Below, one piece after another: positions 1-6,754 of a DNA stretch of 12,380 bases. The stretch comes from Verrucomicrobiota bacterium (GTDB lineage: Bacteria > Verrucomicrobiota > Verrucomicrobiia > Verrucomicrobiales > Verrucomicrobiaceae): contig JAIOQF010000206.1 of the NCBI GenBank assembly GCA_021413535.1, positions 1-12,380 of the forward strand, read 5' to 3'. Both the position numbers and the translations under genes were made by a program. Each line of letters opens with the position of its first letter. Position 1 is the first letter of the stretch. The notes beneath the pieces were generated by a model. That model ran no database searches, had not been told where the DNA came from, and saw nothing but the letters and a program-made list of their open reading frames with translations.

Positions 1-417
1 ATTATGAGTCTCCGCCTTAAGGCAGACTGCCAGTGTATCGTCCAATTTGACGAAACCCGCGTTGTCGGTGAACGCGCTAAGCACGAAGCCAGGCTTCTTA
101 GCCATGATGCGTTCGGTAACGGCTTTAATGTAAGTCTTAAACAAGCCGTCCACGACCTCAGTCTTGCCGTCCAACGTGTGTTCGATCAGTGCGCCGAAAA
201 TGCGGTGCTTGCAGTGCTCGCTCCAGGTCTGAGCGATGACTTCCAACTCCACATCGGTTGGCTCGCGCTTTTCGTCCGCGAAAATTTTCTGCACCGCGAG
301 CATGTCTACCTGCGAAAGGGACAGCTTCATGCGCTGACTCAGCGCAAGGAGTTCCTCGCCGGACATTGCGGCGATGGGAATGTGACGGTAGACGGCTTTC
401 TTAGACGAATCAGGCAT
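1..417 (-). CDS. purL: Phosphoribosylformylglycinamidine synthase PurL, N-terminal part (runs off left edge)
   Basis: This is the first 139 residues of FGAM synthase, which makes formylglycinamidine ribonucleotide from FGAR, glutamine and ATP in de novo purine synthesis. The visible part has the PurL hallmark EPTDVELEVIAQTWSEHCKH at residues 52-71. The WSEHC box is typical of the family, and the version with TDVELE and TWSEHCKH resembles the long PurL type. Further on are TDNAGFVKLDD (117-127) and the start of the ETHN box (136-139), normally followed by HPS, exactly at the window edge. The ATG at 417 lies inside the end of the upstream PurS-like ORF (8-base overlap ATGCCTGA), so translation is probably coupled. 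No Shine-Dalgarno is visible. The family call is firm. The length, glutaminase partner and rest of the gene cannot be seen. Confidence 0.9.
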   Translation of the reverse strand, partial: MPDSSKKAVYRHIPIAAMSGEELLALSQRMKLSLSQVDMLAVQKIFADEKREPTDVELEVIAQTWSEHCKHRIFGALIEHTLDGKTEVVDGLFKTYIKAVTERIMAKKPGFVLSAFTDNAGFVKLDDTLAVCLKAETHN

Positions 418-853
418 GGATCAATTCGGAATTCTGGATCGCAGGGTTTACAATATCTTTCACAAACACATCGGCATCTGCACCTTTGCCGAAGACATAG
501 ATGCGCGTCTTCAGCGTGAGCTTGTTCAGTTTGAAGGCGGGCGCTTTCAGCGTGCGGTAGTAGCCGAGGATCGCTTCCTTTTCCAAATCGAGCGCGCCGC
601 CCTTCATGCCGTAGTCGAGAATGAAGGCTGTGCCATCCCAGAGCGGCTTCGCGTCTTGATGCGCTGTCTGGCTGATACGATCCACCAGCACTTCATGAAC
701 GAAGGCATCAAGTGCTTTGGCATCGCCCTCGCAGTCAAAGGTGTAGCGCATGGTCTTGCGAAATCGCAGCGGACTCGCTGGTGGCTCATAGAGAAGCGAC
801 TGGGCGTCGCCCTCAGTGTCGAACTTGTTGGAGATTTCGTAAGTAGTGGTCAA
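410..853 (-). CDS. PurS-like small protein upstream of purL (start uncertain)
   Basis: This is a short ORF directly before purL, overlapping its start by 8 bases. The last ~70 residues fit the PurS fold in layout: a strand (FILDYGMKGGALDLEKEAI), a second strand (TLKTRIYVFGKG) and a C-terminal VKDIVNPAIQNSELI, which resembles the NPVIEDYEI end of PurS. PurS bridges PurL and the glutaminase PurQ, or forms the N-terminal domain in long PurL. About 40-75 residues precede this domain, more than in a normal PurS (~80 aa). The start is unclear. ATG at 751 gives 113 aa. TTG at 853 gives 147 aa and is chosen because codons between 853 and 751 look coding (mostly C or G in third position). ATG at 949 would overlap the GNAT gene. 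None has a good ribosome site. The PurS call is inference from position plus weak similarity. Confidence 0.55.
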   Translation of the reverse strand: MTTTYEISNKFDTEGDAQSLLYEPPASPLRFRKTMRYTFDCEGDAKALDAFVHEVLVDRISQTAHQDAKPLWDGTAFILDYGMKGGALDLEKEAILGYYRTLKAPAFKLNKLTLKTRIYVFGKGADADVFVKDIVNPAIQNSELIHA

Positions 854-935
854 GGCAGGTAGTGAAATGGAAGACCAGACATGCCGCGCTCTGGGAAAAT
901 GGCAAGCCGCAGGATGATCAAATTCCAGTCGAATT

Positions 936-1490
936 TCAGGCCCGGGCATAGATCCGGGTGACTCGCGGCCGACCCGAGCGATCAAGCTGGTCATGGTGCA
1001 GCACACCCTCAAGCCCGAATCCAGCCCGTTCCGCCACCCTCCAACTGCGCTCGTTGAGCTCGTCGCAGGTGATGGCTAAACGCGATACACGCCAGACATC
1101 AAAAACAAAACGCGTGAGCTCTCTCACCGCCTCTGTGATATAGCCCTGCCCGCAATACTTCGTGCGGCACCAGTAGCCGGTTTCCAGCGCCGGAACACTC
1201 CAGATGATGTGATGAAACCCACCGCAGCCGATGAGTTCGCCAGTTTGTTTGTCAATAAAGACCAGCATCAACTCCTCGCGCAGCAGCCATTTCACTCTCA
1301 TGCTGCGGCAGGCCTCAACACTGTCCGCGATGGTCGGTATCTTATCCGCCCAAGGCATCCAGGGGTGCAACTCGGCAAATGATTCGCGCACGGCTTGATT
1401 CAGCATCAAACCCTCGTCGAGACCGACGGGCCGGATGATGAGGCGGGCAGTTTCAAGGACGTCAGGCCAGTCCGCGATCTGTGCCGTCAT
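936..1490 (-). CDS. GNAT family N-acetyltransferase, RimJ/RimL type
   Basis: This 184-residue protein would transfer an acetyl group from acetyl-CoA to an amine, often a protein N-terminus in this subfamily. It opens with the typical ETARLIIRPV strand (13-22). It has GELIGCGGFH (84-93), then the acetyl-CoA-binding region ETGYWCRTKYCGQGYITEAV (103-122), in which CGQGYITEA is the (Q/R)GxG(Y/F)xTEA loop. It closes with NERSWRVAERAGFGLEGVL (146-164), the usual N.RS..V.EK.GF..EG box. The length fits the family. The ATG at 1490 has only a weak GGAA upstream. It lies 82 bases upstream of the PurS-like ORF on the same strand and may share its transcript, but nothing in the sequence ties its substrate to purine synthesis. 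The substrate is unknown. Confidence 0.88.
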   Translation of the reverse strand: MTAQIADWPDVLETARLIIRPVGLDEGLMLNQAVRESFAELHPWMPWADKIPTIADSVEACRSMRVKWLLREELMLVFIDKQTGELIGCGGFHHIIWSVPALETGYWCRTKYCGQGYITEAVRELTRFVFDVWRVSRLAITCDELNERSWRVAERAGFGLEGVLHHDQLDRSGRPRVTRIYARA

Positions 1491-1614
1491 GGATTTCCAT
1501 TTTCATTGTCAAGCCACCTCATGAATCGTCTTGGTCGCTAAAGTTGACAGGTTGCCAATTTTCTTTGAGATCAGGCTTTCATGAGCGGTGAAAACCTTGC
1601 CGGGAGGCATCTAA

Positions 1615-1631
1615 CAGGCGCACCGCGCCTG
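1615..1631. repeat. Perfect 7-bp inverted repeat (hairpin)
   Basis: CAGGCGC, a 3-base ACC loop and GCGCCTG form a perfect GC-rich stem in the 229-base gap between the divergent GNAT gene and the exported-protein gene. No T run follows, so it is not a standard intrinsic terminator on either strand. It could act in the 5' leader of the downstream gene, or be a chance palindrome. Nothing else clear was found in this gap. A TTGACA at 1544-1549 has no matching -10 box. Confidence 0.4.
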
Positions 1632-1719
1632 ATGGATCGATCTGAGCTTCGACAGTGTGTATCATGGATGATAACTACCTTTGTCTTGCGTGAAACACAA
1701 AGAAATTTATGCTGCAGGA

Positions 1720-2862
1720 ATGACCTCGTGCTGTCTATCGCAGCGGTTGATTTTGTGTATAGCGATTCTTGCTTTCGGAATCACAGCAAAAATGCTGACG
1801 GCAGTTCAGCCGCTCCAGAAGGAGGAACTTTCCGCCATCCAGTCAGATATGGAATCCACCATGCAATCCGTAAAACCAGCCAAGGACAAGAATCCGCCAA
1901 ATAACCTGGTGCTCCCTGGTGAACGATTTGTGCTGTGGGGCGATTTGTTTGGTGACGGGCATCTGTGGGCGATCGCTCAAACGAAGCACGCTGTCTATGG
2001 CTTGGCCTATCTTGAGTGGAAGAGCGGGCAATGGCAGTTCCGCGAGGCTTGGCAAGCAACTGCTGACTGGGTGCCTGAGGGAGTAAAACCTAGCGAGCGA
2101 GACTATTTTCACATAACACCGCCCCTTGTGCCTTTCACACTCAAAGACCTTAATGGCGATGGGATTCCCGAGGTGCTGGTGAGCTTTAACAATGACGGTT
2201 ATAAGCTGGGATATGAGATCATCCAAGCTGACTCCAAGGCAAGTTGTCTGAAACTACTGGATGTCTATAGCGGGTCGGGTGAGCCAGAGTATTCTGACGG
2301 CTATCTCATCGGCTTTGATGCGTCAGGACGCAAAGCTTGGTGGGGACAGAATATTTACTATAAATGGATTGATGGTCATCCAACAAAATACGCAACATGG
2401 ACGGATGGAAACGTGGAAGAATCCGACATGGGACCGACAGAGTTCACGGTGGAAACAACGAAAGAATCATCTCGTGGAGTTCAATCCTATCGCGTGTTGA
2501 GAGACGAAGATGATGAATTTAACAAATTCAGCGATGATCTATGCAAAGCCGTAAAAGCATTCAGAAATGGAAAGCGAGGAACGGTGATACTGAAAGAGGA
2601 AAAGCCGTTTGCTGTGTTGAATTTCAAATGGAAGAAGAATGGATTGGAACACAAAGAGGCGAACGGACAAGCTGCCGCTGAAGAGCTTTACTTCTTTGAA
2701 ACACTCACCGGCCTTCCGTGGAAAGCCTACGGAAAAACGATAAACGGCGAAAAAATAGAAACAGCCAAAGAGCGGCAGTCACTTTTAGAAGTCGATGTAT
2801 TCGGGTCGCCAGAGGCCATCAAGCTCCTCTCGAAGCTTGACGGAAGATCGAAAAAGAAGTGA
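1720..2862 (+). CDS. Exported protein of unknown function with DLNGDG motif
   Basis: I do not recognise this 380-residue protein. From the ATG at 1720 it has a signal peptide-like start: QRLILCIAILAFGITA is a hydrophobic core with a plausible cleavage site after ITA (about residue 23). The mature part has WGDLFGDGHLWAI near residues 73-85 and LKDLNGDGIPEVLV near 141-154. The second is the DxNxDGxxE calcium-binding loop followed by a strand that is common in FG-GAP/VCBS-like and dockerin-like proteins. A single loop is too little for a propeller call. The middle is rich in Trp and Tyr (KAWWGQNIYYKW), the C-terminal third is Lys/Glu-rich, and it ends in KKK. An upstream in-frame TTG (1681) would add 13 residues before the signal sequence and is less likely. 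Base composition looks more AT-rich than its neighbours. The stop is 6 bases from the end of the convergent PurC-like gene. Confidence 0.7.
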   Translation: MTSCCLSQRLILCIAILAFGITAKMLTAVQPLQKEELSAIQSDMESTMQSVKPAKDKNPPNNLVLPGERFVLWGDLFGDGHLWAIAQTKHAVYGLAYLEWKSGQWQFREAWQATADWVPEGVKPSERDYFHITPPLVPFTLKDLNGDGIPEVLVSFNNDGYKLGYEIIQADSKASCLKLLDVYSGSGEPEYSDGYLIGFDASGRKAWWGQNIYYKWIDGHPTKYATWTDGNVEESDMGPTEFTVETTKESSRGVQSYRVLRDEDDEFNKFSDDLCKAVKAFRNGKRGTVILKEEKPFAVLNFKWKKNGLEHKEANGQAAAEELYFFETLTGLPWKAYGKTINGEKIETAKERQSLLEVDVFGSPEAIKLLSKLDGRSKKK

Positions 2863-2868
2863 GGCGGG

Positions 2869-4185
2869 TTAAATCCCGTTCGCCTTCGCGTATTCTGCGA
2901 AGAGCCCGCGCTTCTTGTAGAATTCGACTTCCGCAGCGCCGACTTCGGCGAGACCGATCTTCACTTTGTCGGCGGGCGTTTCACCGAGCACATGCTGCCG
3001 GATAAGATCCATCTTCTTTGCCTGAAGCGAGCGGAACTCTTCATTCACGACGGGCGTGTTCGGCCATTTGCCAGCGGCCTGACCATCTTTGAGAAGTTGC
3101 TTGAATGGCACGCCCGTTTTTTGCGCTTCTTTCTTCGCTTCGTTTACACCGGCGAACCAGTCGGCGTGGACGATCTTGTAGTAGTCGCGCATGGCCTGCT
3201 TATTGTAGTGGAGCACCAGCTTGCGACCATCTGCCTCCATGAAACTCGTCGCGCGGAAGCTGTCAGTGTCGATGGTGTCCACGTAGTAGAAGTCACCATT
3301 TTCCACGGCGAACTCCCACTTGATGTCCCAAAGCAGCAATCCGATCTCGTCGAGCAACTGCCGCACGGCCCACGCACCGAGAATGCTCAACTTCACGGTG
3401 CTGATGAAGGCCTCGCCTTCGAGTCCGCTCATGAGCAGTGCTTCCTGCTTGCTGACGTTGCGGTCTTCTGGTTCGTGCTTGCTGGTTAGATCGAAAATGG
3501 GACGCGGCAGAAATTGCCAGGCCTGCATTGGTTGCGTGAGTCCAAGTTCGGCCTCGTAGGCTTTCTTGCCGGAGTCTGTCAGGCTGCTGTATTTTTTCAG
3601 CACCGATGAGCCGCCGGTGATGCCGAAGCGCACGATGTATTCCAGCGGAATCACATAGGTCGCCGCTTGCGGAAACATGGCGTAATCATAGACGAAGCCG
3701 CCAAGGAATGCTTTTTGCACCGGCTTCATCACAGGAAAGCGGCGCACGACATTGAACGTGCTTGGATGCTGCGGTGTGCCGCTAGTGACAATCGCGCCGC
3801 TCTGCGCGTCCAACATGCCGATGTGATGCGTGAGCGCGCCTGACTTGAGCATGGCCTCCAGCGGGCCGCGCTGAAGGTCTTCCAAGAAATTGCGGACAGG
3901 AGTGTCCGCGCTCCCTTGAGCAGCCACGATCGCATCCCGCACCTTGGCCCACGTCTCCGGCCGGCTCATCCGCGTGTAAAGCGCGTGACGAAAGGTCGCC
4001 CGGCTCACATCACTGCCGGGAATGTCAAAGATGCTCCCGACATCGAACACACTGCCGGCATTGGTCGTTTCACAGACCATCAGGTCGTCGCGCCCAGGCA
4101 CGGCGTAAAGATGTTGCACGGAGCCGACATAAAACGGCTGGCCAAGTTCAGAGGGGCGGACGGCGGGGAGAGTGGGAGTGGACAT
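2869..4185 (-). CDS. SAICAR synthetase-like protein (divergent, long PurC family member)
   Basis: This 438-residue protein is most like phosphoribosylaminoimidazole-succinocarboxamide synthase, which joins CAIR and aspartate using ATP in purine synthesis. Supporting blocks appear in family order: GSVQHLYAVPGRDDLMV (21-37) in the place of the GKxKxxY start; LTHHIG (118-123), like the GI.TH segment; IPLEYIVRFGITGGSSVLKK (179-198), like the PLE.VVRN...GS..KR block; PIFDLTSKHEPEDRNVSKQE (229-248), like the F..STK...HD..IS block; and GLLLWDIKWEFAVENGDFYY (282-301) then VDTIDTDSFR (302-311), like D.KFEFG...G...L.DE.TPDSSR. It differs from classic PurC (about 240-300 aa) by inserted segments and ~110 extra C-terminal residues. 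The N-terminal lysines are lost, and TPDSSR is altered. The purL gene nearby supports a purine role, but the enzyme could have a changed substrate. The ATG at 4185 is the natural start and lacks a Shine-Dalgarno. Confidence 0.72.
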   Translation of the reverse strand: MSTPTLPAVRPSELGQPFYVGSVQHLYAVPGRDDLMVCETTNAGSVFDVGSIFDIPGSDVSRATFRHALYTRMSRPETWAKVRDAIVAAQGSADTPVRNFLEDLQRGPLEAMLKSGALTHHIGMLDAQSGAIVTSGTPQHPSTFNVVRRFPVMKPVQKAFLGGFVYDYAMFPQAATYVIPLEYIVRFGITGGSSVLKKYSSLTDSGKKAYEAELGLTQPMQAWQFLPRPIFDLTSKHEPEDRNVSKQEALLMSGLEGEAFISTVKLSILGAWAVRQLLDEIGLLLWDIKWEFAVENGDFYYVDTIDTDSFRATSFMEADGRKLVLHYNKQAMRDYYKIVHADWFAGVNEAKKEAQKTGVPFKQLLKDGQAAGKWPNTPVVNEEFRSLQAKKMDLIRQHVLGETPADKVKIGLAEVGAAEVEFYKKRGLFAEYAKANGI

Positions 4186-4345
4186 GCTGCTGAAATGAAA
4201 GTGCGTTGTCTCTGAATCAGAATGATGATCTGTGCAAGGAGTTTCCGGCTTGTGTTCCAGACCTAAAATGACTACTCAAAAATCGAGAGTAAAATGCGCC
4301 TGGTAATTTCCGCAAGATCATCCGCCCGGGTTCGTTATTTACATC

Positions 4346-5266
4346 ATGAAAAACCTATCAATTTGTCTCCTCATTTCGCTGCTGTCGGCAAACGCTTTCG
4401 CACAATCCGAAAAAGGCCGGAACGTGAGACCGCCGCTAAAGTTGACAGAAGTGGCAGTGACGCACGAGGATCGCATTTATAAGACGACACCGCAGGGAAA
4501 ACTGAGTCTGCATATCTCCCTCCCAGTGGACTGGAAGCCATCGGATAAGCGCCCGGTCATTGTGTTCTTCTTCGGTGGCGGATGGAAATACGGTAGCTAC
4601 ACGCAGTTCGTCGCGCAGAGCGACTACTTCGCATCGCGCGGCATGGTGGCCGCGAGCGCAGACTATCGCATCGAGTCCATTCATCACACGAAACCCGACA
4701 AGTGCGTGGAGGACGCGAAGAGTGCCGTGCGCTGGCTGCGGCAACATGCGAACGAACTGGGCATTGATGGTGACAAAGTTGTCGCCTCCGGCGGTTCCGC
4801 GGGCGGACACCTTGCGGCCTGCACGGCCTTGATCGATGCCTTCGATGCGGAGACAGACGATAAAAGCATCTCCGCCAAACCGAACGCGATGGTACTTTTC
4901 AATCCAGCGCTAAACATTGATGAACTCGCCGAGGCTAGGAGCCTGGTCGGTGACGACTTGGCAAGGGCTCAAGCCATTACACCCAACCACTTCATCAATG
5001 CGAAAACTCCGCCGGCGATCATGTTCTTCGGCACGGCGGACAAGCTCAAGGTCGGCGCGGAGCAGTATCTTGCTAAGGCGAAGCCTCTCGGCCTGCGCGC
5101 GGAATTGTGGACTGCCGCAGATCAGTCGCACGGATTTTTCAATCGTGCGCCGTGGACTCAGGTCACCTTGAAAAAGACCGATGAATTTCTCACCTCACTC
5201 GGTTACCTGAAGGGTGAGCCGACGGTGAAAGTTGCTGCTGATGCGCCCACATTGATGCAGAAATAA
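4346..5266 (+). CDS. Secreted alpha/beta hydrolase (BD-FAE/esterase-lipase type)
   Basis: This 306-residue hydrolase probably acts on esters outside the cytoplasm. Residues 1-19 are a clear signal peptide (MKNLSICLLISLLSANAFA, cut before QSEKG). The alpha/beta hydrolase core follows: the oxyanion loop VIVFFFGGGWKYGSY (71-85), with Phe where many relatives have His of HGGGW; ADYRIES (105-111); the nucleophile elbow VVASGGSAGGHLAA (145-158) with Ser151; the acid FFGTADKLKV (227-236) with likely Asp232; and DQSHGFFN (259-266) with His262 completing the triad. The arrangement resembles acetyl-xylan/feruloyl esterase-like hydrolases of polysaccharide-degrading bacteria, but the substrate cannot be read from sequence. 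The ATG at 4346 is fixed by the signal peptide; no ribosome site is visible. It precedes pyrD by 87 bases on the same strand, with no functional link apparent. Confidence 0.88.
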   Translation: MKNLSICLLISLLSANAFAQSEKGRNVRPPLKLTEVAVTHEDRIYKTTPQGKLSLHISLPVDWKPSDKRPVIVFFFGGGWKYGSYTQFVAQSDYFASRGMVAASADYRIESIHHTKPDKCVEDAKSAVRWLRQHANELGIDGDKVVASGGSAGGHLAACTALIDAFDAETDDKSISAKPNAMVLFNPALNIDELAEARSLVGDDLARAQAITPNHFINAKTPPAIMFFGTADKLKVGAEQYLAKAKPLGLRAELWTAADQSHGFFNRAPWTQVTLKKTDEFLTSLGYLKGEPTVKVAADAPTLMQK

Positions 5267-5353
5267 ATTTCGGTGCGTTTTCTTGCTGCAATGAGAGTGC
5301 GCATCACGTTCCGCTTGCTGAACACTGGGAACTGAGCTTTGAGCATCGTGACG

Positions 5354-6382
5354 ATGCCGCTCATCCACTCTCTCTATCCCCTCCTCCGCCCGATTCTGTT
5401 CAAGCTGGATGCGGAGACGGCCCATGAATGGACGGTGAAACTTCTGCGCGTCGCGCATGGCCTCGGACTTCTGAAATCCGAAGTCCAAAATCCGAAGTCC
5501 GAAATTTCGGTGCTGGGCTTGAAATTTCCGAACTGCGTCGGTCTCGCCGCCGGCATGGACAAGTCTGCGTCCGCTGTGGATGCCTGGCTGGCCTGCGGAT
5601 TCGGCCATGTTGAAGTAGGCACGCTCACACCCCGACCTCAACCAGGCAATCCCACTCCACGCTTGTTCCGTCTCATCGAGAATGAGGCGATCATCAATCG
5701 CATGGGCTTCAATAATCCAGGCATCCACGCCGCAGTCGCGCGATTGGAGAAACGAAGCGGTGGCGGCATCGTGGGTGTGAACATTGGCAAAAATTTTGAC
5801 ACCCCGAACGAGAACGCGGCGGATGATTATGTGAAATGCCTCCATGCCGCCTATCACGTGGCCGACTACATCGCGGTGAATATTTCATCGCCAAATACAA
5901 AGGGCCTGCGCGAATTGCAAGCCGAGGAGCCGGTGCGTCGACTGGTGAGCATTCTAAAAGAAGAACAGAGCAAACTAGCCTCACAGCACGGCAAGTTGGT
6001 TCCACTCGTCGTCAAGATCGCCCCCGACCTCGATACCACTCAGATCGAAATGCTGGCCCGGGTGTTTTCCGAAATGCAACTGGACGGCATGATCGCAACC
6101 AACACCACCCTGTCGCGAACCGCCGTAAAGCAGCATCCACTCGCGCGAGAAGCAGGTGGATTGAGCGGAGCCCCGCTCAATCAAGGCTCGACAGAAGTGA
6201 TTGCCGCTTTTCGTCAGTTGCTTCCAAAGACCATTCCGATCATCGGCGTTGGCGGCATCTTTAGCACAGATGATGCGCAGTCGAAACTGAACGCCGGAGC
6301 CTCATTGGTTCAAGTTTACACAGGTCTGGTCTATCGTGGTCTAGGCTTAGTTTCCGATATTGCAAAACTCACCGCGTTCTGA
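5354..6382 (+). CDS. pyrD: Dihydroorotate dehydrogenase (quinone), class 2
   Basis: PyrD oxidises dihydroorotate to orotate with FMN and passes electrons to membrane quinone, the fourth step of pyrimidine synthesis. The N-terminal amphipathic part (MPLIHSLYPLLRPILFKLDA, then ETAHEWTVKLL) is the membrane-associating helix pair of class 2 enzymes. Core motifs are CVGLAAGMDKSA (61-72), EVGTLTPRPQPGNPTPRLFR (87-106), NRMGFNNPG (115-123), GVNIGKN (141-147), NISSPNTKGLRELQ (176-189) with the class 2 catalytic Ser180, KIAPDL (221-226), ATNTTLSR (248-255) and IIGVGGI (296-302). A repeat-derived stretch, KSEVQNPKSEIS (41-52), sits between the membrane helices and the barrel. ATG 5354 is chosen. In-frame TTG 5339 and GTG 5348 would add 5 or 2 residues, and none has a strong Shine-Dalgarno. 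Likely co-transcribed with the CDGSH gene 45 bases downstream. Confidence 0.96.
   Translation: MPLIHSLYPLLRPILFKLDAETAHEWTVKLLRVAHGLGLLKSEVQNPKSEISVLGLKFPNCVGLAAGMDKSASAVDAWLACGFGHVEVGTLTPRPQPGNPTPRLFRLIENEAIINRMGFNNPGIHAAVARLEKRSGGGIVGVNIGKNFDTPNENAADDYVKCLHAAYHVADYIAVNISSPNTKGLRELQAEEPVRRLVSILKEEQSKLASQHGKLVPLVVKIAPDLDTTQIEMLARVFSEMQLDGMIATNTTLSRTAVKQHPLAREAGGLSGAPLNQGSTEVIAAFRQLLPKTIPIIGVGGIFSTDDAQSKLNAGASLVQVYTGLVYRGLGLVSDIAKLTAF
5474..5500 (+). repeat. Direct repeat inside pyrD encoding NPKSE-type peptide
   Basis: Two perfect copies of AAATCCGAAGTCC (5474-5486 and 5488-5500) are separated by one base. A part copy and a perfect 12-base palindrome CCGAAATTTCGG (5499-5510) follow. GGACTTC at 5465-5471 is the inverse of the GAAGTCC inside the first copy, so the block can also form a 7-bp hairpin. 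The repeat is translated in frame as KSEVQNPKSEIS in PyrD. From memory, NPKSE-coding tandem repeats recur in genomes of Verrucomicrobiota and Planctomycetota; I could not search for this. Confidence 0.8.
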
Positions 6383-6393
6383 CAGACTTACCC

Positions 6394-6414
6394 AACATTC
6401 AACATTCAACATTC
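6394..6414 (+). repeat. Three tandem copies of AACATTC between pyrD and the CDGSH gene
   Basis: AACATTC occurs three times head to tail without a mismatch in the 45-base gap after pyrD. Read on the other strand it gives MLNVECW-like peptides, a pattern I recall from spurious ORFs in Verrucomicrobiota-like genomes. It ends 13 bases before the ATG of the next gene, so it lies where the ribosome site would be, and no Shine-Dalgarno is present. It may be a microsatellite-like dispersed repeat rather than a regulatory site. Confidence 0.8.
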
Positions 6415-6427
6415 CGCATTTCCCCCC

Positions 6428-6673
6428 ATGTCCACCCTCCCAAAAATCGCTGCCCGTGAACCCATTGGAATCGAACTCGAAGCCGGAGACCACTGGTGGT
6501 GCGCCTGTGGTCTCTCCGGTCATCAACCGATGTGTGACGGCTCCCACAAAGGCACGGGCCTTGGCCCGCAAAAATTTACCCTGACCGAGAAGAAAAAAGT
6601 CTGGCTTTGCCAGTGCAAGCATTCGAAGAATGGCGCCTTCTGCGATGGCTCGCACAAGACCCTGCCAGCCTAG
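6428..6673 (+). CDS. Tandem CDGSH iron-sulfur domain protein
   Basis: This 81-residue protein has two CDGSH (mitoNEET-like) motifs, each expected to hold a 2Fe-2S cluster with three Cys and one His. Motif 1 is CACGLSGHQPMCDGSH, with ligands Cys25, Cys27, Cys36 and His40. It matches CxCxx(S/T)xxxPxCDG(S/A/T)H fully. Motif 2 is CQCKHSKNGAFCDGSH, with Cys61, Cys63, Cys72 and His76; Ala70 replaces the usual Pro. There is no membrane anchor, so it should be a soluble cytoplasmic protein of the short tandem type found in bacteria. The role is likely redox or cluster transfer; the partner is unknown. It follows pyrD by 45 bases on the same strand. Whether it serves the pyrD redox step is only a guess. 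Confidence 0.93.
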   Translation: MSTLPKIAAREPIGIELEAGDHWWCACGLSGHQPMCDGSHKGTGLGPQKFTLTEKKKVWLCQCKHSKNGAFCDGSHKTLPA

Positions 6674-6754
6674 TGAGCTTCACACAATAAAGAGGGAGCG
6701 GCACGCAGCTACCGGCCTGAAAACGAGAATGTGACGCGGGCCAACCACCGGCGC

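Noticed and set aside
4..862. Two plus-strand open frames (4-519 and 416-862)
   Set aside because: They are antisense to purL and the PurS-like gene, which carry recognisable motifs; the plus-strand translations show none.
1544..1572. TTGACA as a promoter for the exported-protein gene
   Set aside because: The -35 box is perfect, but nothing close to TATAAT lies 16-18 bases downstream.
2863..2880. CGGG-TTAAAT-CCCG stem between the convergent exported-protein and PurC-like genes
   Set aside because: Only four base pairs with no T run, and it overlaps the PurC-like stop; too weak for a terminator.
5195..5857. Minus-strand frame opposite the start of pyrD
   Set aside because: Antisense to well-supported PyrD motifs and to the end of the hydrolase.
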